64,000 bases of DNA, taken from NCBI RefSeq assembly GCF_035222275.1, contig NC_085883.1, forward strand, positions 1,674,001-1,738,000, given 5' to 3'. Shown piece by piece: positions 12,202 to 23,028 of the stretch. The translations under genes were made by a program, and so were the position numbers. This DNA is from Podospora bellae-mahoneyi. Lineage: Eukaryota; Ascomycota; Sordariomycetes; Sordariales; Podosporaceae. How positions within the stretch are numbered: the first letter of the stretch is position 1; each line of letters begins with the position of its first letter. The notes under the pieces are model-generated. The model was not told the origin of the DNA, made no database searches, and was given only the letters and a program-made list of their open reading frames with translations.

Positions 12202-14674
12202 ATGGAGACAGCATCGTCCTCCTCAACGACGACAGCTAACGGCTCGGTCAATGGGATGCCGGCCCCGTACGGGAGGGCTTGCACAAATTGTGCGAGGGCG
12301 AAGTGTAGGTGTATCTACCGGACCGGCGGTGCCGACTGTGAGAGGTAGGCCAACACCGTTTTCACTCTTATAATGGCCGAGAGGACTTTCGGCCGAGTTG
12401 TGATGGCTCAACTGCCTCCTACTGTTTGTACTCTTTCAATCCTATAAGCATACGACCGTTAAACAGACAGGAACGGGATTAGTCACCTGCTCAAAACAGC
12501 TTGAAACCGCCGTGCCGGGACGGGTCAAGTCCCCACCTAGGTGTGCATGATGGTATGCGGTTGCCCGCATTTCCCCACGGCGCCTATCCCGTCCCAGGTT
12601 GGCGGCTCTGTATCCCGGAGCACCGGGTCCGGGTTACAGGTCCGGACGAGGCTCAACTCCGCCGTTGGCTTCGGTGATCGTCGTTCCACTTGTAGTTCCC
12701 CATGGGGTCCCCTCTATTTCGTTGACAGATTGCTCCATCCATTGTTTGGACGCTGACATGAAACCAGATGTCATCGGTTACGGAAAGAGTGCATCCCATC
12801 AGTCTCGGTCAGGAAGAGAAATGGCAAGCGTACCCATGTCTCCCGTGCCGCCCAGCTTGAGGCTAAGCTAGAGGACCTTGTATCTCTTCTCCGTCATCAG
12901 GCCGGACCGGGTGGCACGGCTCCTTCTCCAGGTGAGCCGTCTGTTGCTTCTAGCACACCGGCACCAAGTGCTCGTTCGGCGGCCAGTGTTGCGGGTGATC
13001 ATTCACCACATCCGGTGCCAGTTGCTGTTTTGCCTCCCCAGCTACCAGACTGTCATCCGGCTCATGGAAAAGGCCGTCCAACGCCTGTCGCTCGCGGTAC
13101 TCTCCTTGGCAGCAAATTTGAGCCTCAAAATGTGGGACCGCGCTCACCAACCCCCCCGCCGGTCGAGCCGCCAGCCATCCCGTATTGCACCTATCAGCCA
13201 AGTCCATCCGAAGCTGCTGATGGACTGGTGACGTTCAGAAAGTATATGTTGATCTTCCTCCCATTTGTATACCTGCCATCCAACATGACGGAGGAACGGC
13301 TTCGAAAAACATATCCCTTTTTGTGGTTCAGCATCATGACTGTCACCTCCAAGAACGTGGATCGACGTCTTGTGATGAGCGAGTCAATCAAGAAGTTCAT
13401 TGCCCAGAAGATGGTCATGGAACATGAGAAGAGCTTAGACCTTCTTTTTGGCCTCTTGGTCATCATGGGCTGGTGAGATTGTTGTCTGTCTGACCTGAAT
13501 GTGCAAGGTGCTGACCCAGATGCAGGACTCATTATCACATAAAGCGGGAAAAACCCATCCTTTCACTTCTGGCATCGCTCGCAAAGTCACTAGTATTTGA
13601 TCTTGGCTTGAACAAAGTTCCTAGTGAGCCGTACATTTCAGCGTGTTTGAAGACAGCCTTCCACCCTCCACCAAGAGAAAAGACGATGGAGGAACGACGA
13701 GCCGTGCTGGCGTGTTTCCTGCTCACATCTCAGATATCTCATTCCCTAAAGAGGCTGGACGCCCTAACCTGGACGTCTCACATGGAAGAAAGCTTACAGT
13801 TCCTTACCCAGCGGCACGAGTGGGAAGGGGACGATCTTTTGGTTGCTCAGGTCAAGATTCAACTCATCGTCGAGCAGCTCAACAGGGCCACATCACAGTC
13901 AATAGACAATGCGCCACCTTCATACTATCTTTCGGCCCTCCATACTCAGCTCACCAACATCAAGACCCAGCTCCCCAGTCATTTGCAACAAAACGGTACA
14001 GTCTACTCCCCTCGTCTCTCTCTTCATTTAGGACTGCAAATGCTAATAATACCATGGCAGACACAATCCTCAGCCACATCTCCTACACCGAGCTCGCCAT
14101 CCACGAAGCTGCCGTTGCCAAGCCCCGTATCTCCCCAACCACCACCGTCCCCGACCTCCAGCGCTACGCCGCCATGGAGGCCTGCCTCAACGCCATCAAA
14201 GACTGGTTCGACCGCCACTTCTCCATCCCGTCATACGTCTACATCGGCATGACGTTCAGCTACTGGTGCCACATGGCCCACTGCCTCCTCTCCCTCTACC
14301 GGCTCTCCGTCCTCGACGACCCAGCCTGGGACCGCCGCGCCGTCCGCAACAAGCTCGACCTGCTACGGATCTGCGACCAGCTCAAGCTAGGCTTTGAGGA
14401 GCTCTCCGCCAAAAGAAGGCTAGACTCGGGCCCGACGATCGAGGAGGATGGGTTCACCAAGTTTAACATGATGCTGCGGACGATGAAGAGCGGGTGGGTG
14501 GCGGAGCTGGCGGCGATTGACGGGGTGGATCTGAACGGCGGGGGGCATCATTCGAGCTCGGTGGAACAGTACCTGGATGCGGGGAACGCGAATGAGCTTA
14601 ACTTGCCGTTGTTTCATGCCGAGGATCCGGAGGCGTGGATGGCGGGGTTGTTCGATATGAATTGGGATCCTTGA
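12202..14674 (+). CDS. Zn2Cys6 fungal-specific transcription factor
   Basis: Four exons: 12202-12344, 12768-13472, 13526-13995 and 14061-14674; 643 residues. The binuclear cluster is split by intron 1: cysteines 27, 30, 37, 46, 49 and 56 give C-x2-C-x6-C-x8-C-x2-C-x6-C. A basic linker (SVRKRNGKRTHVSR) and a short coiled coil (AAQLEAKLEDLVSLLR) follow, which is normal for dimerisation. After a Pro/Ser-rich stretch comes the middle homology region (FRKYMLIFLPFVYLP, LLFGLLVIMGWTHYHIK, SLVFDLGLNK, RRAVLACFLLTSQIS). The C-terminus is acidic and aromatic (HAEDPEAWMAGLFDMNWDP), plausibly an activation domain. Intron 1 is unusually long (423 bases). Nuclear. Target genes are unknown; the divergent exporter is the obvious candidate. 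Confidence 0.93.
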
Positions 14675-14776
14675 GCTTGCTCGGCAGCATCGCATTGACA
14701 TCACCGGACAATTGATCACGGCAACTTGAACGAGGACAACTTTTATTTACGCGACTGTTCTGTTGTTACAAAGGTT

Positions 14777-16206
14777 CTATACAGGGTTTCTCCTTAGGGG
14801 AGAGAGAGGGGGTGAGGTCAGAGCCACGGCTGTGGGCATTGCTGGGACGGGTGGTGGTGGTGCTGCCCATTCTTGCCTTGCTTCCCCTTCATACTGCGGC
14901 TGTGAGGCGCTGAAACTCATTGCTCTCGACTTGATGCCCCCGGGTATCATGAAGTTGGGTAGATTCGGGCTCGCAACATTTTCTGGGCCCTGTGGTGGTC
15001 GGGATGGCTGTGATGGGTGCGGCGGATAATACGGTGATGCCTGTGAGGCCATACCGAGCGACTGCCGGTGGGGCGTCAGGGGCGACACCGGGAGGATCGG
15101 GTGCCCTGGGGAAGGATAAGCTGTGAAGGCGCTTACTGGGCGGTAGGGCACGCCGTTTGCGCCGAGGTCACCGCCTTGAGAGGAGGGGATGTACTGCTGC
15201 TGCTGCTGCTGTTGGTAGTATCCCTGATTCGGGGCATAAGCAAACTGCTGCTGGGGTTGGCCGGGTGAAGTCTGGGCAAAGGCAATGTGCTGCTGCTGCT
15301 GCTGCTCTTGACCCGGCGATCCTACCATCGCAAACTTCTGTTGTTCTTGTGTTGGTAGGGGGGGTAGGTAAGCCCCATACTGCCCCTGCCCCTGCCCCCC
15401 CGGACTCCCACCCACCGCTACACCAACCTGCGACGGAGAGAAACTCGACTGCCTCCTCGCGCCCGCGGCAGCGAATGCGTACTCGTCTTTGTGAAAGAAG
15501 GGGTCATCGTTTGTGACAGAACCGTTCCTACTGCTGAGATCACCTGGAAGGGTCGGTTCAGGGTATTGCTGCGGCTTGGTATTGTCAACCATGTTCATCG
15601 TGTCAGGGTAATCAGCCGTGACGACTGCACCGCGGATCCCGCCTTTTTTCTTGCGCCAGAGGAGGAAGATGATGAGGGCGATGAGAGCGACGGCTGCGAC
15701 TGCCCCGGCTGCTATCCCGGCTGCTGTGCCGGGGGATAGACCGCTTCCCTCTTCTGAAGGGGGAAGGGGTGGTTCGGTTGCGGATGGGGAGGCGCTGGCG
15801 GCGGGGGAGGTAGTTTCTGTTGCGCTGAGTGTTGTGGAGGTTTCTACCGCGCTGGTGGTTGTTTGAGTGTCATCGGTTTTTGTCGTATCGTCATCTTCGG
15901 TTGTGGAGGAAGGGGATGGGGTTCGGGAGGACAGGCGGGTGGTGATGGTGGTGCGGGCTGTTATTATGGTCGTTCTTCGCGGGGGTTCTGGTTCTTGGGC
16001 TTGTCGGGGAGACAGGTGGTGGATGGGTTCGTAGTGGAGGTTGCTTGGTGGGATAGCGGGCTGGGGTTGTTAGTTGATGAATGCTATGAGCGTCGGATCA
16101 CACGAAGACTTACATCCACCGCCCTCCCCCTCACCACCGTCGCTACTACATCAACTCGTGTTATCACGCCCACAGTAACCGAGAGTAGCAATCGACCGGT
16201 CTTCAT
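14777..16206 (-). CDS. Ser/Thr-rich single-span membrane protein with polyQ cytoplasmic tail
   Basis: Two exons: 16206-16114 and 16060-14777, with a GTAAGT donor, CAACTAAC branch and CCCAG acceptor; 458 residues. The N-terminus (MKTGRLLLSVTVGVI) is hydrophobic but interrupted by charged residues, so as a signal peptide it is weak. Residues about 50-135 are Ser/Thr/Pro-rich and probably O-glycosylated. A span rich in Ala, Leu and Ile (GTAAGIAAGAVAAVALIALIIFLL) sits near residues 139-163 and is followed by WRKKKGG, a strong stop-transfer signal. The tail is Pro/Gln-rich with two glutamine runs. The layout resembles fungal cell-wall sensors and related membrane mucins, but no WSC or Mid2 domain is visible. 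Its stop lies about 100 bases beyond that of the Zn2Cys6 gene, convergent with it. Confidence 0.8.
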
Positions 16207-17383
16207 TTGCTGCCTGCTGCGACTGCGGTTGCTTTTCGATGGAGATCCTCAGTTATGTTGCATTCTTTCCCGGAAGTGTGTTGTGTATCGCTTACTAGCT
16301 GCTCCCGTCGTCAAACTGTTCGTCAAGAGTGAGAAAGCAAAATGAGGGGGACAAAAACATCCATGTGAACACGGGCTCGGACTTGGGGGGGCCATGTATC
16401 ACTTATAAAAGGTGGCTTTGTATACAAATCTTGGAAATCCTTCCCGTCTCCGTGTGGACAGATGTTTTGGGTTATTATGCGAACTTTTAGTCTAGTATCA
16501 GATGTGAGGTTGTCGGGTTTGGCCACCGAAGGAGGCGGGCTCCTTGGAGCAATGGGATTTTTCGGCATCAGCTTTCTGTTAAGCTTACATTTGATCCTGG
16601 TCTTGGGAATAGGCAATGGGGAACGGATATGTACAGTAGATCTCGTCACTCAAAACAAGCTGTGGTCAATTTGCGGTCGTCGTCTGGGTGGGCTGGAAGG
16701 AAAAATAGAATGGTTTTGTGGAGTCCGAGAAAGAGACCAATGGGAAAATTCCGAGGGAGAGAAGCAAACATTGATGTTGCTGGTGGTGGTGGACTTTGCA
16801 GGACCAACTCAACTCCTTGGCCGAAGGGACGGGTGGTTTGTTGTTGGTTTGGGGGCCGGGCTTGGACCGTGGCCGGCCGGTCGGGTCGGTCGGTGGTGGG
16901 GCCGGATGTGAGATGTGAGGGATTGTTGGTGCTCGCTTTTAGTGTGTCATTGGGAAAAATGAAGAGTTTGAGATCTCTCGCGCGATTGGACTGTCGAGTA
17001 TAAATATGGGAAAATGTTTGCATTTTTTTCGATGTTGGAAGGCGAGAAGGTGAAGTGGGTGGAGGATGTGAGCAGTGTCACACATAACCCTAGCTGCAAA
17101 CTGGAGCTAATGTACACTTCACGGGAGGGCAGAAAATTGGGGAAATGGTTTCCACAAAGTTTATTCACTTCTAATACAAAGCATGTCAAAAGGAAAGTAG
17201 TTGTGTTATTCTCATGATTGTGTCCCCATCATAACCCTAACCGACTAACAGACCGACCGACCCAAGATATCCTATGCCATGCTGGCAACAAAGTGTGTTG
17301 ATTGAAGAGAGTGTGAAAAAAGGGGTATCGCGCAAAATTTGTGTTGTGTGTATGTGTGTGTTGTGTGTGAGTGAGGGGATGAC
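16207..17383. other. Intergenic region
   Basis: About 1.2 kb between the membrane-protein start and the metallothionein 3' end. Open frames (for example 16462-16911) lack fungal start context or splice partners. GGCCGG-rich patch near 16868-16890. No gene supported. Confidence 0.5.
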
Positions 17384-17534
17384 TTATTTGCATCCAGAGC
17401 AGGAGCCTATAGGTGAGTTGTTAATAAATGTGAAAGACAGGAGAGAGGTCGTTCGTGATGAGATTGGGTGACATACAGTCAGAGCCGCAAGAGCAGCTAG
17501 AGGCGGAGCCGGAGCAGTTGCAAGAGCCACCCAT
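17384..17534 (-). CDS. Copper-type metallothionein (26 residues)
   Basis: Two exons: 17534-17477 and 17406-17384, separated by a 70-base intron with a GTATGT donor and TATAG acceptor. The spliced product is 26 residues with seven cysteines at positions 5, 7, 14, 16, 20, 22 and 25, no aromatic residues, and mostly Ser and Gly elsewhere. The arrangement CxC...CxC...CxC..C is that of the Neurospora crassa copper metallothionein (about 25 residues, also encoded with an intron), with one extra residue between the first two CxC pairs. By family it binds Cu(I) through thiolates in the cytosol and protects against copper. A TATA box lies 120 bases upstream, and the leader is A/C-rich with AAAATGG at the start codon. 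Copper induction is known for the Neurospora gene; I infer it here. Confidence 0.92.
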
Positions 17535-17654
17535 TTTGATAGTTGTTTGGGGTTTGTTGGTTAAGAGTTGATTGTTGGTTTTGTATTGATGAGTGTGAGA
17601 TGATTGGAAGCTGATGGTGGAATAAGAGGGAGAAATGAGGGGAGATCAAGCGGG

Positions 17655-17662
17655 TATTTATA
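17655..17662 (-). promoter_or_regulatory. TATA box of the metallothionein gene
   Basis: A perfect TATAAATA on the minus strand, 120 bases before the start codon. Strong TATA boxes suit highly inducible genes. Confidence 0.7.
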
Positions 17663-19179
17663 CACCGAGATCTGGCGGATTGGGGGACAAGAGAAAGAGG
17701 CAGGCACGCAGGCAACACAGCAGATACGATGGCAAAAAAAAAACCGGATGCCACCTAATGCGTGGTTTGTGCCGGTTCTGCGGATCATGGCGTGCGTCTT
17801 TTGTGCGGGATGCAGCTGTTTGGGGAGCGCTAGAGACGTGGTCCACCCCCTTGGCAACCTAGATTTGCTGGTGACCAGACCACCAGGCGTCAGATGGGCA
17901 GAGTGCTATTGGATGACCATGACAAATTGGAGCGGGAATTGATTAAGGCAAAGAAGATAGGTAGATGCTGAGAATGGAATGTTGAGGCGAGCTCTGGCGT
18001 TGGACGTTGGCGTTGAGGTCACCGTCTAACTGTTAGAGATTGCTGTGTGATATGGCCGCTCGCCCTAACAGCGGGGTACGGCAGATCACAATGTTCCTGG
18101 GGCAGACTACAACGCTTGTCTTCCGAACGGGTTATTTACCGATTCCCAACTAACACCGGGACTGGGTGAACGAATAGCGAACCATTACAAGACCCTGAAA
18201 ATGAAAGATTCTAGGCTTTCTCATCCTCTCACGCGTGAACCCTTTGACGTACACTTGTAAGTTGAAAGTGCGGGGTCACTGTGCCACGGTCCACCACGGC
18301 CGATCAGCTGCGTCATGCCCCACCAAAAGCGACCCATGTCAGCGATATTTGTGCGTGAACTTCATCCAGTCAACGCCAGTCATCCCACCGCTAGTGTATC
18401 TGTGGTGAGTAGCCAAAGGAGATGGTGATTCAGCTGATCGAGCATTTTCAAGAGGTTTCCGCGGGTCACGGCCTTACGCGCGCCAATCATTCACTCATTC
18501 ACGGCGGCGAACGCCGCCATGGTTCGGGTCCCCCCACGACGCTGTGGTACGTGCGGGAGGTCCACAATGCCGCAAACCGCCGGGGGTGGGTCATCCGTTC
18601 CGATTCGGTCGCCACCGGTTTCCATTCGTCATAGTTCCGGCACCTTTCGGGGTCGGAATGTTAAACTGATGGCCGTTCATGCCGCGGCACACGAACTGTT
18701 ATTGGACCTAAGTCAGGAAGGCCGAGCGCCGTGTCGGATCCATGGCCATGTCACAGATCCATCTGATTTTCGAGGTGGTCAAGGCGCCCCAAAACTTCAA
18801 ATGGCACTAGAAGAGACGCTGACGAGTAAATAGATTCAGTGCAGCTATAGAAGCTATTCCAAAATGGCGGTTCCTTCAAATCTGGTTTAAAGAGACAACC
18901 AGAATCACCACGGTCACTGCTGGTGAGTGTCATTTCCAGGCACAGGAGTTCTTGCATCGTACGTTTGCTCGTGCTTCCAGGGTTGTTGAAACTGCCCCTG
19001 AATCGCTTCAAGCTCCCATCGAACGATATGCTTCTGCCACATTGCCATCGCCCAGTGAGCCATCAAGCTCATCCTGAAGCCCCCAATCATAAATAACAGC
19101 AACTATCTACTATTTCCGTCTTTTCAGGTTTGAACTCACATCGCTCAATTTCCACATTAAATCTTCCATTGCCGTGAAC
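17663..19179. other. Intergenic region upstream of metallothionein
   Basis: About 1.5 kb between the metallothionein promoter and the next plus-strand gene. Open frames here (18422-19011, both strands) show no domain or splice structure. Copper-response sites were looked for by eye; none was convincing. Confidence 0.5.
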
Positions 19180-20013
19180 ATGTCTACAATCCCGCGCAGA
19201 TCAAACTCTACCAATCCCCGTCCAGGGAGCTCTGCCTTCCCCAGAGTCCCCAGGAGCAAGCTTGCGCCCCAGCCATTAGACCTCAAGCGCTCAAACACCA
19301 CAGCTGGAACCCAGTCATCTCAACCTCAACAGGAACAGACGTCAAGGTCAACCCCCTACTCGTCATCAGCCAGGGAACGCATCGACCCCAGAGCACCCCT
19401 CTCACCCATCCCATCCTCCGCCGGCTCCCGCTCAACACCATACTCCTCCAACCTAAAAGAGCGAACCGACCTCCGCTCTTTCGCAGCCCCCCGACCCCTC
19501 CAAACAGCCCAATCACTCAACCGAAGGCCCTCTAACGCCACAGAAACCACCACAGGCCATAGGCGACGTCCCTCTCTAGGAGGGGAGTCGATCGGCCAAT
19601 TCGCCTCCAGCCGGCGCCCTTCCGCTTCTCAACAACAGCAGTCCAGTAACACCCCCCCACCGAGACCCTCGGCAGCAACCCATACTCGTCGCCCCTCTGG
19701 ACCAACCTACCAGCCCCAACCACAACGGCACAATCTTCGTCCTTCAGCACAGCAACAAAATCATGAGCGGAGGGATGCCGGTGGAGGAGGGGTAGGGGGC
19801 AGACCGCCGATAACCCAGCAGGTGGACCAGGCGACAAAGACGCAGATTAACCAGAGTTATGCGGTTACTATGATGGCTAGTCCGTATAACCCTTTGCCGT
19901 TCTTTTTGCCGATTCCTTTGGGGATTGCGATGCTTCTGACGCCGAGCGGGAAGGATGTGAGGGGGGCGGGGCCGGCGCCGATGAGAGCTGGGACTGTGGG
20001 TGGGAGGCGGTGA
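19180..20013 (+). CDS. Basic, low-complexity hypothetical protein
   Basis: Single open frame of 277 residues from the ATG at 19180. Very rich in Ser, Arg, Pro, Gln and Thr, with repeated RSTPYSS(S/N) and RRPS-type motifs that look like basophilic kinase sites. The last third contains a conserved-looking stretch (TKTQINQSYAVTMMASPYNPLPFFLPIPLGIAML), which may be the functional part or a membrane-interacting segment. I do not recognise a family. The length, C-rich coding strand and good end context support a real gene; the opposite-strand frames are shadows. Codon use shifts from C-ending to G-rich near 19,780, so a start or exon error cannot be excluded. Confidence 0.65.
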   Translation: MSTIPRRSNSTNPRPGSSAFPRVPRSKLAPQPLDLKRSNTTAGTQSSQPQQEQTSRSTPYSSSARERIDPRAPLSPIPSSAGSRSTPYSSNLKERTDLRSFAAPRPLQTAQSLNRRPSNATETTTGHRRRPSLGGESIGQFASSRRPSASQQQQSSNTPPPRPSAATHTRRPSGPTYQPQPQRHNLRPSAQQQNHERRDAGGGGVGGRPPITQQVDQATKTQINQSYAVTMMASPYNPLPFFLPIPLGIAMLLTPSGKDVRGAGPAPMRAGTVGGRR

Positions 20014-20668
20014 TTACCTCTCTAAGGGGGTATTCTGGACATTCCATGGGGAAGTTTCTGAGTGGATAGGGAGTTGTGCTCCAGACAGACGGAGTCCTGA
20101 CAAGTCCGGGCTTATTCTGGTTGTCAAATGGAATTCGGAGGAGGGTGGATTGGGAGGGAGCCAAGTGAAGCCAAGGTCTTCTTGGTGTCTATGAGACTCG
20201 AGTCTTTGGAGGACAGCAGCTGGGCATTATGTGATTTAGGAGGCATTTGGATCATTGTGTAGACGGACTATCCGGGCTGTAACTGGCCCTCCATATTATG
20301 TCTGTATTTACAGATAGTTAGAAGAAACAGGCACTCTGGGAACCTCTATTTTTACCTCTCCCTAATGCTAATCTCAGACCTTTCCTCCCGTCGATCGCGG
20401 CCGTGATCGTGAATTTTACCATGTGCCGTCCACATTCCAGCCTTTGTCCGTTCAACCCAGGAACCAAATTCCACCGTCTCTACAACCCGACGAAAACCTA
20501 AGACATGATCATTTTATTCTCCGTTCCAATCATGTCAACCCTCTCTCTTCAAAACAACGAAGTCCCTTTTACAATGGTATAAATCCACCCTCTCGTCGAT
20601 CATTCCCTTCCTCTCACCTTCTCACCCCGTACACCACTCTCTCTCTTCACCGTACTGTCCTGCCCAAA
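20014..20668. other. Intergenic / promoter region
   Basis: 650 bases. The last 250 are C/T-rich with repeated CTCTC runs just before the ATG of the secreted-protein gene, a common fungal core-promoter/leader texture. An open frame extends back to 20,423 in phase but probably represents leader. Confidence 0.5.
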
Positions 20669-21502
20669 ATGCAACTCCTCTCTCTCCTAACCCTCGGGCT
20701 CTCCACAACCCCTTGCCTCGCCGCCATCGCCGCCCCGGCCGAAGCAGCCCGCCTCCCGGCCTCAGAAGTCATCCGCAACCTCGAGCTCCTCACCCGCTCC
20801 ACCCGGGACCTCATCCCGGCTGCCCGTGACCTCTCCACTCGCGCTGCCGTTCAGTTCAGGGGTATGTTACCCAGTATTTTCCCCTTTCCCTTAGCCCTTA
20901 CTAACCTCCTCAAAGACAACGAACGCGGCCCCTTCGCAACCGTAGTCGACGGCCTCGAAGACCTCGCCTCCACCGCCACCTCGGACCGCAACTCCATCAT
21001 TGACGAGGACCGCCGCGGCCGCGAGCCAAAGTACACCGGCCGTGACGCCCGCAATATCGACAAGGCTATCAGCGGTCTGTTTGACCGGGCCAGGGAGCTG
21101 AGTGAGCGTATTGGCGATGAGAGTAGACTTGGACGGTTGTTCTCTAACGTTGGGAGCAAGGTGGGACGGGGGTTGGAGAGGTGGGGGGATGCGGTTTATG
21201 ATGTGAGTAGTAGCTTCTTGAGGGACAGTTGGGGGTGTTTGGATATTTGCTGATGCTATGGGGGGTAGTTGGCCAAAACGATTGATGAACGCGTTGATGG
21301 TGGTCTCAAGGCGGGGACTTGGAGGGAGGTGTTGAGGGTTACGGGGACGATTGACAAGGTTGTTAATGACTATACTAGTGGACGGGTGAGGTTGAGCAGC
21401 ATCCTTAGGGATATTGGACGGCCGGGGGGTAGGGCTGGGGGGATTAGCATTGATTTGGGGTTGGGGCCTATTGGGTTGAGGCTTGGGGCTGGGAGGGTTT
21501 AA
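20669..21502 (+). CDS. Small secreted protein
   Basis: Three exons: 20669-20861, 20916-21202 and 21269-21502, with GTATGT...TACTAAC...AAAG and GTGAGT...GGTAG introns; 237 residues. The start MQLLSLLTLGLSTTPCLA is a signal peptide. The mature part is helical in pattern (SEVIRNLELLTRSTRDL, FATVVDGLEDLASTATSD, NIDKAISGLFDRARELSERIGD, WREVLRVTGTIDKVVNDY), with almost no cysteine, and ends in a Gly-rich stretch. The amphipathic-helix style recalls fungal hydrophobic-surface-binding (HsbA-like) proteins, but the resemblance is loose and the C-terminus differs. I chose the ATG at 20669 over upstream in-frame codons because it starts the signal peptide. Confidence 0.75.
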
Positions 21503-21667
21503 AGGGGGGGTGGTTGTTGGGGAAATAGGTAGGAGGGATGGTAACAAGGGGTAAGGTAGGATAGTTTGAAGCAAAACCTGTACTGTTGTCTTTTTTCGTC
21601 CTTTTTAATAGTATACAGGAGTTACAGAACCAACAATGATACCCCCAAGAAGATTGATGGCGAAACA

Positions 21668-23028
21668 CTACAACATCACAAACCTTGCCCCATCCTCACT
21701 CCCCATCTCAGACTCACACAAATCAATCGCAAATTTCAACCCACCCACACTCACCGTGCAATCCCTCTCCAGCTTCTCCAATATTGCCCTCTTCGGATTA
21801 CTCTTCAACTCCTTCTCCCTCTTCTCCCTCGCTTGACCAGCCTCTTCGGTCGGACACCACAACCTAAGGTCTACAGATTTCCTTCTCCGGCTGCCTCCAC
21901 GCGTCTCACCAGAAGACGGCCACTTCCCCAGCGTAGGACCAATCTCCATCTCGGCCTCCGGGACCGGACTTCCAGCAGTGGACTTACGGGCCTCCAAGAG
22001 CTCTTCCACGAGGTAGGTCTTCCCTGCATTTGGGAAAGGTGGGAGACGTGGCCCCCACTGGTCCTCGTCAACCCAGTCCTCGTCAACCCAGTCCTCGTCA
22101 ACCCAGTCCTCGTCAGGAAGCACCACCGCCGCGGATTGGAATTCGCTCTCTTTTGGCAACTTGTACTCTTTTCTCTTGAGAGCGGAGTCCAAGGCGCAGC
22201 GGAGATTCCCTGCCTTTTGCCTGCGGATGTAGCCGCTCGTGTGGATCAGGGCGGTTTCGCTGGCGACGTAGCGCGAGACGCGGAGGATGAAGATGGATAC
22301 GTCGTTGTCGGTGGTGTTTTTGAAGAATCCATCACAGCGGACGATGGCGCGCTCCCTGTTGCATGACAGAGAGTTAGTAGAAACTGGTGAAGAATTGCAA
22401 AGGTGCCTTTCAGGTTACAACTTACCGATCGTACGAGTCAAGTTCGTAATCACCTCCCACCAAGGGGAAGTACTGTAACTGGTCCTCCTTTTTCTTTCGG
22501 CCAGTGGCTCGCTTCTTGGTGGCTGGGGCAGCGGTAGTAGGAGCTACTTTGCGCTTTGCTGCCCTGGAGGGTTGGACTCGCGTTGGGGCTTGAACTTTAT
22601 CTGTGCTCGAGCGTGGAGGTAGCAGACAGTCTACGCCGTCTGGTTCTGAGAGACCGAAACAGACTCTTGTCCCGGGATTTTCTTCGCGCGCCTGGTGCCA
22701 CGTTCGGCCGTCAGAATTACTGCGCTACTCGCAAGATGTGATTCAACAATTGGTACAATACCCTCTTGTGGTCTTCCAGCAAGAAGACACGGTCGATCTC
22801 CGCCTTGTACCAGGCCTTGACTCGGTTGTAGAACTCGTCTCGTGAGTATACCTCGCCCTTCTTAAGGGAGAGCAAGTCGTACTTCACGCCATCTATACCG
22901 CCACTGTGGTACTTGAGAGGCGAGTTCGTGGTGTTACCCGACTCTCCGACCTCACTGGCAATCTTGGCGAAATTCCATATTGGCGTGGGAAGAGGCGTCG
23001 TTTTTCTTCCTGCTCCTTTAGGACCCAT
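21668..23028 (-). CDS. Hypothetical protein with tandem acidic DEDWV repeats
   Basis: Three exons: 23028-22762, 22691-22426 and 22355-21668; 406 residues. Donor/acceptor pairs are GTATTG/CACCAG (less certain) and GTAAGT/CAACAG (firm). The N-terminus (IWNFAKIASEVGESG, GVYSRDEFYNRVKAWYKAEIDRVFLLEDHK) looks folded and helical. The middle is Lys/Arg/Ala-rich (KRKVAPTT...KKRATGRKKKED), a probable nuclear signal. A block with ERAIVRCDGFFKNTTDNDVSIFILRVSRYVAS follows, then three exact 15-base units encoding DEDWV, and a Lys/Glu-rich end. I do not recognise a domain. It converges with the secreted-protein gene, the stops being 165 bases apart. Confidence 0.75.
22064..22113 (-). repeat. 15-bp tandem repeat within coding sequence
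   Basis: Three consecutive copies of tcctcgtcaacccag plus part of a fourth, each adding DEDWV to the protein. Perfect identity suggests recent slippage, so copy number probably varies between strains. Confidence 0.85.

Noticed and set aside
12345-12767. An extra exon inside the 423-base first intron of the Zn2Cys6 gene
   Set aside because: Joining 12344 to 12768 gives a perfect six-cysteine cluster, so an extra exon would disrupt it.
20891-21574. 227-codon minus-strand Pro-rich frame
   Set aside because: Antisense shadow of the secreted-protein gene, crosses both its exons and an intron.
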